Shown here: positions 22,904 through 32,330 of the stretch, piece after piece | How the letters are laid out: every line of letters begins with the position of its first letter | Position numbering within the stretch: position 1 is the stretch's first letter | NCBI GenBank assembly: GCA_963726105.1 | Contig: CAVSBJ010000004.1 | Coordinates: forward strand, 186,001 to 250,000 | Direction of reading: 5' to 3' | DNA length: 64,000 nucleotides | Source: Roseiarcus sp963726105 | Lineage (GTDB): Bacteria > Pseudomonadota > Alphaproteobacteria > Rhizobiales > Beijerinckiaceae | Made by a program: the position numbers and the translations under genes | Notes under the pieces: model-generated | Databases searched by the model: none | What the model was told of the DNA's origin: nothing | The model's input: the letters and a program-made list of their open reading frames with translations, nothing else

Positions 22904-24157
22904 ATGGCCAAGGCCGAAGGCGACGCCAAAAATACGCTCTATTGCTCGTTCTGCGGCAAGAGCCAGCATGAAGTCCGCAAGCTCATCGCCGGGCCCACCG
23001 TGTTCATCTGCGATGAATGCGTCGAATTGTGCATGGACATTATCCGCGAGGAGAGCAAGACCGCGCTTGTCAAAAGCAAGGATGGCATCCCGACCCCGCG
23101 AGAGATCTGCAAGGTTCTAGATGATTATGTGATTGGCCAGCCTCAAGCCAAGCGGGTGCTGTCGGTCGCGGTTCATAATCACTATAAGCGCCTTAATCAC
23201 GCCACCAAGCACGGCGACGTCGAACTGGCGAAATCAAACATTCTGCTGATTGGCCCGACCGGATCGGGCAAGACGCTCCTCGCCCAAACGCTTGCGCGGA
23301 TCCTCGACGTCCCGTTCACAATGGCCGACGCAACAACTCTGACTGAAGCTGGCTATGTCGGCGAGGACGTCGAGAACATCATCCTGAAACTGTTACAGGC
23401 TTCCGACTATAACGTCGAGCGGGCGCAGCGCGGGATCGTCTACATCGACGAGATCGACAAGATCAGCCGTAAGTCCGACAATCCGTCGATTACCCGCGAT
23501 GTGTCGGGCGAGGGCGTGCAGCAGGCGCTGCTCAAGATCATGGAGGGTACGATTGCAAGCGTTCCTCCGCAAGGCGGGCGCAAGCATCCTCAGCAGGAGT
23601 TTTTGCAGGTCGACACTACGAATATCCTGTTCATCTGCGGCGGGGCTTTTTCCGGCCTCGAGCAAATCATTTCGGCGCGCGGCAAGGGCACCTCGATCGG
23701 CTTTTCCGCCAAGGTTCAGTCGCCTGACGACCGACGCACAGGCGAAGTGTTCCGCGAGGTCGAGCCAGAAGATCTGCTGAAATTCGGCCTCATTCCCGAA
23801 TTCGTCGGCCGCCTACCCGTCATCGCGACGCTCGAAGATCTCGACGAGGACGCCCTGAAGAAGATCTTGACGGAACCAAAGAACGCGCTGGTCAAACAAT
23901 ATCAGCGTCTGTTCGAGATGGAGAACACGGACTTGACAATTCAGGAGGAGGCCCTGGGAGTCGTCGCCAAGAAGGCGATCGAGCGGCGCACAGGCGCCCG
24001 CGGCCTCCGTTCGATCATGGAAGGCATCTTGCTTGACACAATGTTTGAATTGCCGGGCCTCGATGGCGTCGAACAAGTCGTCATCGGTCCCGAGGTCGTC
24101 GAAGGCAAGGCTCGCCCACTCTATATCTATGCGGAGCGCGCCGAGCGCGCGAGCTGA
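22904..24157 (+). CDS. clpX: ClpX, AAA+ unfoldase of the ClpXP protease
   Basis: ATG at 22904 gives 417 residues; the longer open frame upstream is non-coding. The N-terminal zinc domain has the C4 pattern YCSFCGKSQ and FICDECVELC. The AAA+ module has Walker A GPTGSGKT, the GYVGEDVE pore loop, Walker B IVYIDEIDKI, and the ERRTGARGLRSIME sensor-2 region. The IGF-type ClpP-contact loop appears as GTSIGFSA. It recognises, unfolds and threads substrates into ClpP, encoded just upstream. Confidence 0.97.
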   Translation: MAKAEGDAKNTLYCSFCGKSQHEVRKLIAGPTVFICDECVELCMDIIREESKTALVKSKDGIPTPREICKVLDDYVIGQPQAKRVLSVAVHNHYKRLNHATKHGDVELAKSNILLIGPTGSGKTLLAQTLARILDVPFTMADATTLTEAGYVGEDVENIILKLLQASDYNVERAQRGIVYIDEIDKISRKSDNPSITRDVSGEGVQQALLKIMEGTIASVPPQGGRKHPQQEFLQVDTTNILFICGGAFSGLEQIISARGKGTSIGFSAKVQSPDDRRTGEVFREVEPEDLLKFGLIPEFVGRLPVIATLEDLDEDALKKILTEPKNALVKQYQRLFEMENTDLTIQEEALGVVAKKAIERRTGARGLRSIMEGILLDTMFELPGLDGVEQVVIGPEVVEGKARPLYIYAERAERAS

Positions 24158-24391
24158 CGGCGCCTCCTGATTTGCGCGCCGCTTGAAAGTCGTGTGGCGC
24201 AAACCCATGTTTTTTGGCATGGATCCTCAATTCCCATGCTGATCAGGCACAATGTTCAGTGCGTGAAATTGGCAACTTTTCGCGGAATTTGGTTCGTGTC
24301 CGTTCTTTTAGGGCGGCCTTTCGTCGAAGATCTGTAAACCAAGAAAATGCGGAGTGGACGGACACGTCGGCTCGCGAAGTTCAGGATGGCC

Positions 24392-26812
24392 ATGACCAAC
24401 CAACATAAGTCCATCGTCCCCGGGACGCTCGACGTCTATCCCGTCCTCCCATTGCGCGACATCGTCGTGTTCCCGCATATGATCGTCCCATTGTTCGTCG
24501 GGCGCGAAAAGTCAATTCGTGCGCTCGAGGAGGTGATGAAGTCCGACAAGCCGATCCTGCTTGCGACCCAGAAGAACGCCGCCGACGACGATCCGGCGCC
24601 CGACGCTATTTTCTCCGCCGGTACTCTTGCCAGCGTTCTGCAGTTGCTCAAGCTGCCCGACGGCACGGTCAAAGTGCTCGTCGAGGGTTCTACCCGCGCC
24701 CAGGTGACGCGGTTCGTGTCAGGAGATGGTTTTTTCCAGGCTGAGGCTCTGGCGATTGCCGATGAGCCGATCGAGAAGATCGAGGCGGAGGCCTTGTCGC
24801 GCTCGGTTGTGTCCGAGTTTGAGAGTTACGTGAAGCTCAACAAGAAGATCTCGCCCGAGGTCGTGACCGCGGTCAATCAGATCGACGACTACGGCAAGCT
24901 CGCCGACACCATCGCTTCCCATCTCGCGGTCAAACTCTCCGACAAGCAGGCGATCTTAGAGATGCGCTCCATCGCGAAGCGCTTCGAGAAGTGTCTAGCG
25001 TTGATGGAGAGCGAGATTTCCGTGCTCCAAGTTGAGAAGCGCATCCGGACGCGCGTCAAGCGGCAGATGGAGAAGACTCAACGGGAATATTATCTTAACG
25101 AACAGATGAAGGCGATCCAGAAGGAGCTCGGCGACGAGGACGGCAAGGACGAAATGTCCGAGCTCGAGGAGCGTATCAAGTCGACCAGACTGACTAAAGA
25201 AGCGCGGGAGAAGGCGCTCGCCGAGGTCAAGAAACTCAGGCAAATGTCGCCGATGTCGGCTGAAGCCACGGTCGTACGCAATTATCTTGATTGGCTGCTG
25301 TCGATCCCTTGGCAGAAGCGGTCGAAGATCAAGAAGGACCTCCCGACCGCGCAAATGATTTTGGACGCGGATCATTTCGGTTTGGACAAAGTCAAAGAGC
25401 GTATCGTCGAATATCTAGCCGTGCAGCAGCGCGCCAACAAGCTGACCGGGCCGATCTTGTGCCTCGTCGGTCCGCCCGGTGTCGGCAAGACCTCGCTCGG
25501 CAAGTCCATCGCGAAAGCGACGGGCCGCGAATTCGTTCGCATGTCGCTCGGCGGCGTGCGCGACGAAGCGGAAATTCGTGGGCATCGGCGCACCTACATC
25601 GGTTCGATGCCGGGCAAGGTTATCCAGTCGATGCGCAAGGCCAAGACGTCGAATCCGCTATTCCTGCTCGACGAGATCGATAAGATGGGCATGGATTTTC
25701 GCGGCGATCCATCGTCTGCGTTGCTCGAAGTGCTCGATCCCGAACAGAACTCGACGTTCAACGACCATTATCTTGAAGTCGATTATGATCTATCCGGCGT
25801 CATGTTCGTGACCACCGCCAACACTCTCAACATTCCGCCCGCGCTAATGGACCGGATGGAGATCATTCGTATCGCCGGCTACACGGAAGACGAGAAGCTG
25901 GAGATCGCCAAGCGGCATCTGCTGCCCAACTCGATGAGCAAGCACGGGCTGGACGCCAAGGAATGGGTGGTCGGGGACAGCGCCATCACCGAGCTCATCC
26001 GGCGCTATACGCGTGAAGCCGGCGTCCGCAACCTCGAGCGTGAGATTTCCAATCTTGCCCGCAAAGCAGTGAAGGAGATCCTTACCCACAAGAGTAAGGC
26101 TATCGTCGTCAATGGCGAGAACGTCGCCGAGTTCCTCGGGCCCCCCAAATTCCGCTACGGCGAGATCGAAGCCGACGATCAGGTCGAACTCGTGACCGGG
26201 CTGGCTTGGACGGAGGTAGGCGGCGAATTGCTCACAATCGAAGGGGTCATGATGCCGGGCAAAGGCCGCATGACGGTGACCGGAAATCTCAAGGACGTGA
26301 TGAAGGAGTCGATTTCGGCTGCGGCGTCCTATGTGCGCTCGCGCGCGGTCGATTTCGGAATTGAGCCGCCTTTGTTCGATAAGCGCGACATCCACGTGCA
26401 CGTGCCCGAGGGCGCGACGCCTAAGGACGGGCCTTCTGCGGGCGTTGGCATGGCGACGGTCATCGTTTCGATGCTGACTGGCGTCCCGGTGCGGCGAGAC
26501 ATCGCCATGACCGGCGAGATCACGCTGCGCGGGCGGGTGCTTCCGATCGGGGGGCTCAAGGAGAAGTTGTTAGCGGCGCTCAGAGGTGGCATCAAGAAGG
26601 TCCTCATACCGGAGGACAACGTCAAGGACCTGGCCGAGATTCCGAGCTCGGTAAAGAACGGCCTCGAAATCGTGCCGGTTTCCCGAATGGACGAAGTGCT
26701 CGCGCATGCCCTCGTTCGTCGGCCGATTCCGATCGTTTGGGAAGAGGACGTGGTTGCGCGGCCGCCTTCCGGGCCGCCTGAGGACGACGGCCAAGGGCTC
26801 ATCGCGCACTGA
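24392..26812 (+). CDS. lon: Lon ATP-dependent protease
   Basis: The start is taken as ATG at 24392 (MTNQHKSIVPGTLD), six bases after AGGA; ATG 24386 is nearly as good and 24347 is unlikely. The product is 806 residues. The N-terminal substrate domain begins VYPVLPLRDIVVFPHMIVPL. A coiled coil (EKTQREYYLNEQMKAIQKEL) leads to the AAA+ domain with Walker A GPPGVGKT and Walker B FLLDEIDKM. The C-terminal Ser-Lys protease has the catalytic serine in PKDGPSAGVGMA and the lysine in LKEKLLAALRGGIKKVLIP. It degrades damaged and regulatory proteins. A strong intrinsic terminator follows. Confidence 0.97.
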   Translation: MTNQHKSIVPGTLDVYPVLPLRDIVVFPHMIVPLFVGREKSIRALEEVMKSDKPILLATQKNAADDDPAPDAIFSAGTLASVLQLLKLPDGTVKVLVEGSTRAQVTRFVSGDGFFQAEALAIADEPIEKIEAEALSRSVVSEFESYVKLNKKISPEVVTAVNQIDDYGKLADTIASHLAVKLSDKQAILEMRSIAKRFEKCLALMESEISVLQVEKRIRTRVKRQMEKTQREYYLNEQMKAIQKELGDEDGKDEMSELEERIKSTRLTKEAREKALAEVKKLRQMSPMSAEATVVRNYLDWLLSIPWQKRSKIKKDLPTAQMILDADHFGLDKVKERIVEYLAVQQRANKLTGPILCLVGPPGVGKTSLGKSIAKATGREFVRMSLGGVRDEAEIRGHRRTYIGSMPGKVIQSMRKAKTSNPLFLLDEIDKMGMDFRGDPSSALLEVLDPEQNSTFNDHYLEVDYDLSGVMFVTTANTLNIPPALMDRMEIIRIAGYTEDEKLEIAKRHLLPNSMSKHGLDAKEWVVGDSAITELIRRYTREAGVRNLEREISNLARKAVKEILTHKSKAIVVNGENVAEFLGPPKFRYGEIEADDQVELVTGLAWTEVGGELLTIEGVMMPGKGRMTVTGNLKDVMKESISAAASYVRSRAVDFGIEPPLFDKRDIHVHVPEGATPKDGPSAGVGMATVIVSMLTGVPVRRDIAMTGEITLRGRVLPIGGLKEKLLAALRGGIKKVLIPEDNVKDLAEIPSSVKNGLEIVPVSRMDEVLAHALVRRPIPIVWEEDVVARPPSGPPEDDGQGLIAH

Positions 26813-26877
26813 GGGCCGTTTGCCCTCGCACCGGAGACGACAGTCCCTGGTGCCGCGAAGGGGGGCCGCTTCACAAG

Positions 26878-26915
26878 ATCGGCGCGAATTCTCGGGAATT
26901 CACGCCGATTTTTTT
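26878..26915 (+). terminator. Rho-independent terminator after lon
   Basis: ATCGGCG-C-GAATTC pairs with GAATTC-A-CGCCGAT around a TCGG loop (13 pairs, one internal mismatch), immediately followed by a run of T ending at 26915. It begins 66 nt after the lon stop and separates lon from hupB. Confidence 0.88.
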
Positions 26916-27147
26916 GCGTGGAAGTCAGTTTTGGGCTCTTTTTTTCTTATTGGCGCCGGCGAACGCTTGCGTTCCTTCCATGAAACGGCGAGCTATGTGT
27001 CGGACTCTGCTGTCAATTCGACGGGGCGCCGATGAGCGCTTTCGAGGGGGACGGACGGGTATGAGCGCGCGGCGGCGGCGATGAAGGCGCCGGACTTCGG
27101 AATTGGCGCCGACAACCGAGCGCCGCAGTGGAACGGAGAGGCAAATA

Positions 27148-27438
27148 ATGAACAAGCTTGAGCTCGTCGATCATATCGCGACGGAAGCGGAATTAACTAA
27201 GGTTTCCGCCGCTGCCGCGCTCGAGGCTGTCCTGGAGGGTATTGTCGACACCTTGAGGAAGGGCGAGGAGGTGCGGCTCGTGGGTTTCGGCACCTTTTCG
27301 GTGCGTGAGCGCGCCGCGGGAAAGGGACGCAATCCGGCGACTGGCAAGGAAATAAAAATCGCGGCGTCGAGAAACGCACGCTTTAAGCCAGGCGCCGCGC
27401 TGAAGGCGAGCCTCAACAAGAAGTCGGCCAAAAAATAG
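27148..27438 (+). CDS. hupB: DNA-binding protein HU
   Basis: ATG at 27148, behind GGAGAG, gives 96 residues starting MNKLELVDHIATEAELTKVS. The HU/IHF beta-arm signature GFGTFSVRERAAGKGRNPAT and the following GKEIKIAASRNARFKPGAAL are fully conserved, with a lysine-rich C-terminus. HU is a homodimeric nucleoid protein that bends DNA without sequence specificity. Its place after lon is widespread in proteobacteria. The 335 nt between lon and this gene contains the terminator and presumably its promoter, but no other gene. Confidence 0.96.
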   Translation: MNKLELVDHIATEAELTKVSAAAALEAVLEGIVDTLRKGEEVRLVGFGTFSVRERAAGKGRNPATGKEIKIAASRNARFKPGAALKASLNKKSAKK

Positions 27439-27583
27439 GTCAATACGCCACAGTCTGCGCCGCGCGGCCTCGGGCCGCTCGGTCGCGTGCCCGTCACTCT
27501 TCGCACTTCGCCGCCGGCGCTTGGCGAGCCTGCCGCGAGCCTGTTATCCTGCAGCTGCCGGACGAGGCGACCGGCGGCGGCAA

Positions 27584-27656
27584 GGGCGGTTAGCTCAGTT
27601 GGTAGAGCATCTCGTTTACACCGAGAGGGTCGGCGGTTCGAGCCCGTCACCGCCCA
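27584..27656 (+). tRNA. tRNA-Val (anticodon TAC)
   Basis: The acceptor GGGCGGT (27584-27590) pairs with ACCGCCC (27649-27655). The D-arm TTAGCTCAGTTGGTAGAGC, anticodon loop TTTACAC (TAC) and T-loop GTTCGAGCC are canonical. The 3' CCA is not encoded (ACCG follows), so it must be added after transcription. Confidence 0.96.
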
Positions 27657-27661
27657 CCGTC

Positions 27662-28339
27662 TTGAGGTCGCTGAGCTTGTTCATGCTGGCTGCGGCATTC
27701 GCATTTATGGCGGCCGCGGTCACTCCGGCTGCGGCCCAAAATCACGGCCCGTCGATGAGTTTCCGCGTGGCGCCGCTTGAATCCCACGAATGCGGCCGAC
27801 ATTGTCCCGATGTCATCGCAGCCGACGGCGTGATTGAGGCTCAGACCCCACAGGCCTTTGTCAACTTTCTCAAGTCGGGCAACTCGAACTCCAAGTTGCG
27901 GCGAATCGTGTTTTTCAACTCCCGCGGCGGCAATGTCGTCGCTTCCATGGTCTTCGGCCATATACTGCGGGGGCTGCACATCGCTGGCGTCGTTGGACAA
28001 TTCGACGCGGATGGCGATCCGGGACCGTACGTCGGCGAATGTCTGTCAGCCTGCGTTTACGCACTCATGGGCGCCGTGCGCCGTGTGGCGCCCCCCGGCA
28101 GCGAGGTCGGGCTGCACCGAATGTCGATCGTCGAAAGCGAGGGCGGAGGTCTCTTCGGGTCGCATGTACAGCGCAGTTTCGCGGATCCCCCGATGGTCGC
28201 GGTGCTGGGGCGCTACGCACGAAGGATGGGTGTGGACCCGGCGCTGGTGCGAAGAGCAGAATCGCTGCCCCCCGACACTGTGCATGTTCTCACGCGGGAT
28301 GAAATGCGGCGCTGGTCATTGGCGACAAGCCAATTCTGA
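27662..28339 (+). CDS. ClpP-like periplasmic protein (COG3904 type)
   Basis: The frame overlaps the tRNA if extended, so the start is at TTG 27662 (giving a good Sec signal, MRSLSLFMLAAAFAFMAAA) or ATG 27683. The mature part shows the fold signature of ClpP/crotonase-like periplasmic proteins: RRIVFFNSRGGNVVASMVFG (glycine-rich oxyanion loop), then VGECLSACVYALMGAVRRVA with a candidate nucleophile serine in LSAC, and PGSEVGLHRMS with a histidine. This family resembles ClpP but is exported; substrates are unknown. It sits between tRNA-Val and tRNA-Asp on the same strand, five nt after the former if the TTG is used. Confidence 0.75.
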   Translation: MRSLSLFMLAAAFAFMAAAVTPAAAQNHGPSMSFRVAPLESHECGRHCPDVIAADGVIEAQTPQAFVNFLKSGNSNSKLRRIVFFNSRGGNVVASMVFGHILRGLHIAGVVGQFDADGDPGPYVGECLSACVYALMGAVRRVAPPGSEVGLHRMSIVESEGGGLFGSHVQRSFADPPMVAVLGRYARRMGVDPALVRRAESLPPDTVHVLTRDEMRRWSLATSQF

Positions 28340-28443
28340 TTTTGCCCTTTCGGCAAGCGCGGGGCCGATCTGCAGCTCTTGTTTGCGACCGCTTGCGATC
28401 CTTGACTTGGGAGCAAGCCTGGCTTATCCGCTCGTGCTCCAGT

Positions 28444-28520
<77 letters not shown>

Positions 28521-28820
28521 TCTTCGCCCTGCTCCGTCGATTGCTTAGTTCGCAAGGTACAGCGCCTTCGCCGCGGTCACGAGCATGCTTCATAGCTCCG
28601 AGCTCAAAATTAGTTTCTGTCTGCCTCTAAGCTCGCGACCCTAACCGCGGAGGCGATAGTAAACTCCCTCGGCATGGGCGCCGCGCAGTCTATGAGATGT
28701 CGTGGCGGCGAATCGGAGCCTTTCGTCTTGCATGCTACGCTGCGCTGCGATACGCGTTGACGCTGGGGACATCCGCTTCGCGAGGCGTGGCGCGCAACCG
28801 ATAATCCGACGAGCGAGGCC
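28521..28820. other. Gap before the complex I operon
   Basis: These 300 nt hold no gene I can support. They should contain the promoter of the nuo operon, since all fourteen genes follow with short gaps or overlaps. No clear -35/-10 pair or operator stood out. Confidence 0.5.
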
Positions 28821-29186
28821 ATGCCGAGCCTTATTTCCGATTACATTCCGCTGCTCGTATTCATAATCATCGCAGCTCTCATCAGCGGAGCACTGTTGAT
28901 CGCTCCTTTTTTCGTCGCCTACCGAGCCCCCGACAGCGAGAAGCTTTCGCCCTACGAGTGCGGTTTTCCTCCGTTCGACGATGCTCGCATGCGCTTTGAC
29001 GCACGGTTCTACCTCGTCTCGCTCCTTTTCATCATCTTCGATCTTGAGGTCGCGTTCCTGTTTCCCTGGGCGATCGTCTTCCATGACATTGGCGCGTTGG
29101 GATTCTGGTCAATGATGATCTTCCTTGCGGTGTTGACCATTGGGTTTGTATACGAATGGAACAAAGGAGCACTGGAATGGGACTAA
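28821..29186 (+). CDS. nuoA: NADH-quinone oxidoreductase subunit A
   Basis: The protein has 121 residues and three TM helices (about 10-32, 64-84, 92-114). The conserved loop YECGFPPFDDARMRFDARFY carries the cysteine that changes exposure during the active/deactive transition in complex I, and is followed by FDLEVAFLFPW. NuoA lies at the junction of membrane arm and quinone site. It is the first gene of the nuo operon and overlaps nuoB by 10 nt. Confidence 0.96.
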   Translation: MPSLISDYIPLLVFIIIAALISGALLIAPFFVAYRAPDSEKLSPYECGFPPFDDARMRFDARFYLVSLLFIIFDLEVAFLFPWAIVFHDIGALGFWSMMIFLAVLTIGFVYEWNKGALEWD

Positions 29187-29752
29187 GCTCCAGCCCGACT
29201 GTCGCGCTTGGCGCGGCCGCTCTTCTTGATCCATTGACGGGCACGCCGCTCCGGCCGGAGGATCGCTACTACGGCTCGATAAGCGACGAACTCGCGGACA
29301 AGGGCTTTCTTGTCACAACAACCGACGACCTCATCCAGTGGGCGCGTACCGGCTCGCTGATGTGGATGACTTTCGGACTTGCCTGCTGCGCGGTCGAGAT
29401 GATGCAGGTCTCGATGCCACGGTTCGATGTCGAGCGCTTCGGGTTCGCGCCTCGCGCGAGTCCTCGCCAGTCAGACGTGATGATCGTCGCTGGGACGCTG
29501 ACCAACAAGATGGCGCCGGCCCTGCGCAAGGTTTACGACCAGATGCCTGAGCCGCGCTATGTCATCTCGATGGGCTCGTGCGCCAATGGCGGCGGCTACT
29601 ATCACTATTCCTATTCGGTTGTGCGCGGCTGCGACCGCATCGTCCCGGTCGATATCTACGTCCCGGGCTGTCCGCCTACCGCCGAGGCGCTACTCTACGG
29701 AGTGCTGATGTTGCAGAAGAAAATCCGCCGGACCGGGACGATCGAACGCTGA
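29177..29752 (+). CDS. nuoB: NADH-quinone oxidoreductase subunit B (N2 iron-sulfur cluster)
   Basis: ATG at 29177 gives 191 residues. N2 [4Fe-4S] ligands are visible: tandem cysteines in FGLACCAVEMM, then GSCANGGGYY and VPGCPPTAEALLYG. RASPRQSDVMIVAGTLTNKM is the family core. Cluster N2 donates electrons to ubiquinone. The 10-nt overlap with nuoA indicates coupled translation. Confidence 0.97.
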   Translation: MGLSSSPTVALGAAALLDPLTGTPLRPEDRYYGSISDELADKGFLVTTTDDLIQWARTGSLMWMTFGLACCAVEMMQVSMPRFDVERFGFAPRASPRQSDVMIVAGTLTNKMAPALRKVYDQMPEPRYVISMGSCANGGGYYHYSYSVVRGCDRIVPVDIYVPGCPPTAEALLYGVLMLQKKIRRTGTIER

Positions 29753-29791
29753 TTACACGCGGGAGCGAAGCAAAACGCGAGAGTTGAGCGA

Positions 29792-30397
29792 ATGGACGAT
29801 GAACTTCAGACCATCGCGACCAAACTGGCCGCCGGGGCGGCTGGCGCGGTGGTGAGATCCGCCTTCGCGTTTGGCGAGCTGACGCTAACGGTTGATCCTG
29901 CGCGCATTATTGAAACACTCCAATTTCTTCGCGACGATTCTTCCGCTCAGTTCGTTTCAATCGTCGATATTTCTGGGGTCGACTATCCCCAGCGTGAGAA
30001 ACGCTTTGAAGTCGTTTACCATCTGCTCTCGCCGAAGCTGAACCGACGGGTCCGGGTCAAGATCGAAACCGACGAGGATACGGCGGTTCTGAGCGCGACC
30101 GCCGTCTATCCAGGCGCCGACTGGTTCGAGCGCGAGATCTATGACCTGTTCGGGGTCGCTTTCGAGGGCCATCCGGATTTGCGCCGCATTCTGACCGATT
30201 ACGGCTTTGATGGTCACCCGCTGCGGAAGGACTTCCCGATGACCGGTTTCGTTGAGGTGCGCTACGACGATGCGGAAAAGCGTGTGCGCTACGATCCGGT
30301 GCGGCTCAATCAGGAATTCCGTCAGTTTGATTTCCTAAGCCCGTGGGAGGGACCGCCGCTGCCAGGGGATGAGAAGGCGAAAGGCGACGGACGGTAG
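29792..30397 (+). CDS. nuoC: NADH-quinone oxidoreductase subunit C
   Basis: The protein has 201 residues, separate from NuoD (unlike the NuoCD fusion of enterobacteria). It contains the 30-kDa subunit signature ERYDLFGVAFEGHPDLRRI-type segment (EREIYDLFGVAFEGHPDLRR), then DYGFDGHPLRKDFPMTGFVE. It is part of the peripheral arm next to the quinone site and carries no cofactor. The start codon follows GAGCGA, 39 nt after nuoB. Confidence 0.96.
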   Translation: MDDELQTIATKLAAGAAGAVVRSAFAFGELTLTVDPARIIETLQFLRDDSSAQFVSIVDISGVDYPQREKRFEVVYHLLSPKLNRRVRVKIETDEDTAVLSATAVYPGADWFEREIYDLFGVAFEGHPDLRRILTDYGFDGHPLRKDFPMTGFVEVRYDDAEKRVRYDPVRLNQEFRQFDFLSPWEGPPLPGDEKAKGDGR

Positions 30398-30411
30398 TAG
30401 GTAGTCGAGCC

Positions 30412-31602
30412 ATGAACGAGCACAACCTCCGCAACTTCTCGATCAACTTCGGGCCTCAGCATCCGGCCGCGCATGGCGTGCTGCGTCTCGTGCTCGAGCT
30501 TGACGGTGAGGTGGTTGAGCGCGTCGACCCGCATATCGGCCTCCTGCATCGGGGCACCGAAAAACTCATGGAGGCTCGTACTTACCTGCAAAACGTGCCC
30601 TATCTCGATCGGCTCGACTATGTCGCGCCGATGAATCAGGAGCATGCGTACGCGCTGGCAGTCGAGCGGCTGCTCAGCATTTCGGTTCCTCGGCGTGGCC
30701 AGCTTATCCGTGTGCTTTATTGCGAGATCGGTCGCTTGTTGTCGCACTTGCTCCAGATCACCACGCAGGCGATGGACGTCGGCGCCCTAACGCCGCCGCT
30801 TTGGGGGTTCGAGGAGCGCGAGAAACTAATGGTCTTCTACGAGCGCGCCAGCGGCTCGCGCATGCATGCGGCCTACTTCCGGCCGGGCGGCGTCCATCAG
30901 GATCTGCCGCGCAAACTCATCGACGACATTGAGGCCTTTTGCGATCCGTTCCTTCGGGTCTGCGACGATCTGGAGACCCTGCTCACAGGAAATCGCATCT
31001 TCAAGCAGCGCAACGTCGATATCGGGGTGGTCAAGCTGACGGATGCCTGGGCGTGGGGCTTTTCCGGCGTCATGGTGCGTGGCTCGGGCGCCCCATGGGA
31101 CCTGCGCAAGGCGCAGCCCTACGAATGCTACGAGGAAATGGATTTCGATATCCCCGTTGGCAAGAACGGCGACTGCTATGATCGCTATGTGATCCGCATG
31201 GAAGAGATGCGCCAGTCGGTAAAGATCATGCGACAGTGCTGCCAGAAGCTGAACTCGGCCGAGGGAGAAGGGCCGGTGGTGACGGACGACGGCAAAGTTG
31301 CACCGCCCCGACGCGCCGAAATGAAGCGGTCCATGGAGGCGCTCATCCACCATTTTAAGCTCTACACCGAGGGCTATAAGGTGCCCGCTGGTGAGGTTTA
31401 CGCCGCAGTCGAAGCACCCAAGGGCGAGTTCGGCGTTTATCTGGTGTCCGATGGCTCTAATAAGCCCTACCGGGTGAAACTTCGCGCGCCCGGCTTCGCG
31501 CATCTTCAGGCGATGGATTTTCTGTGTCGCAAGCACATGCTGGCCGACATCAGCGCGATTCTCGGCTCGCTCGACATTGTGTTCGGAGAAGTCGACCGAT
31601 GA
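30412..31602 (+). CDS. nuoD: NADH-quinone oxidoreductase subunit D
   Basis: The protein has 396 residues. The 49-kDa subunit landmarks are present: NFGPQHPAAHGVLRLVLELD at the N-terminus (the quinone-site histidine loop), HIGLLHRGTEKLMEARTYLQ, LDYVAPMNQEHAYALAVERL, and a C-terminal GEFGVYLVSDGSNKPYRVKL and DIVFGEVDR. It is related to the large subunit of NiFe hydrogenases without the nickel cysteines, and with NuoB forms the quinone pocket. It follows nuoC by 14 nt. Confidence 0.97.
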   Translation: MNEHNLRNFSINFGPQHPAAHGVLRLVLELDGEVVERVDPHIGLLHRGTEKLMEARTYLQNVPYLDRLDYVAPMNQEHAYALAVERLLSISVPRRGQLIRVLYCEIGRLLSHLLQITTQAMDVGALTPPLWGFEEREKLMVFYERASGSRMHAAYFRPGGVHQDLPRKLIDDIEAFCDPFLRVCDDLETLLTGNRIFKQRNVDIGVVKLTDAWAWGFSGVMVRGSGAPWDLRKAQPYECYEEMDFDIPVGKNGDCYDRYVIRMEEMRQSVKIMRQCCQKLNSAEGEGPVVTDDGKVAPPRRAEMKRSMEALIHHFKLYTEGYKVPAGEVYAAVEAPKGEFGVYLVSDGSNKPYRVKLRAPGFAHLQAMDFLCRKHMLADISAILGSLDIVFGEVDR

Positions 31603-31658
31603 TCGCGGTCGCGGGCAAGCGCTTCAGGATGACGCTGCACTCGAGGAACGTTTGACCG

Positions 31659-32327
31659 ATGTCCGTTCGCCGCCTTGCTGACGAGCAACCGACAAGCTTC
31701 GAGTTCACGCTCGATAACAAGGCGTGGGCGGATCGGGAAATAGCGAAATATCCTCCTGGCCGGCAGGCCTCGGCGGTACTCGCGCTGTTGTGGCGCGCGC
31801 AGAAGCAAAATGGTTACTGGCTTCCCCGAGTCGCGATCGAAAAAGTTGCGGCGATGCTGGATATGCCGAACATCCGAGTGCTCGAGGTCGCGACCTTCTA
31901 CACGATGTTCAATCTGGATCCGGTCGGGCGCCACTACGTGCAGGTCTGCGGCACGACCCCGTGCATGTTGTCCGGTTCTGACGAAATCAAGGCGGTCTGC
32001 CGCAAGCGCATCGGCGAACAGGGCCATGTTAGTCCGGATGGGGTATTTTCATGGATCGAGGTCGAATGCCTCGGCGCCTGTTGCAACGCGCCGATGGTCC
32101 AGATCAATGACGACTATTACGAGGACCTGACGCCGGAAAGCTTCGGCAGCCTGCTCGACGATCTAGCTACCGGTCGGCCAGTCAAGACGGGCTCGCAGAT
32201 CGGACGCGTCTCGTCCGAGCCGGTTGGAGGTTTAACGTCACTGACGACATTATACGGAAGTGACGGACGGGACCGCCCGAGCGCGCCCGCAAACGATCAA
32301 ACGCCGACGGGAAAGATCGGGAACTGA
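31659..32327 (+). CDS. nuoE: NADH-quinone oxidoreductase subunit E ([2Fe-2S] N1a)
   Basis: The protein has 222 residues. The thioredoxin-like [2Fe-2S] domain has ligands in VQVCGTTPCMLSG and VECLGACCNAPMVQ. After the domain (about residue 170) is a polar, low-complexity tail (GSQIGRVSSEPVGGLTSL, then DRPSAPANDQTPTG), a feature of alphaproteobacterial NuoE proteins. It works with NuoF in NADH oxidation. The stop is 3 nt before nuoF. Confidence 0.96.
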   Translation: MSVRRLADEQPTSFEFTLDNKAWADREIAKYPPGRQASAVLALLWRAQKQNGYWLPRVAIEKVAAMLDMPNIRVLEVATFYTMFNLDPVGRHYVQVCGTTPCMLSGSDEIKAVCRKRIGEQGHVSPDGVFSWIEVECLGACCNAPMVQINDDYYEDLTPESFGSLLDDLATGRPVKTGSQIGRVSSEPVGGLTSLTTLYGSDGRDRPSAPANDQTPTGKIGN

Positions 32328-32330
32328 GCG

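Noticed and set aside
24280..24330. GTTC-N6-GTTC upstream of lon as a possible LexA box
   Set aside because: The spacing is 6, not the 7 required for the alphaproteobacterial box, and no promoter alignment like that of the phage promoters is seen.
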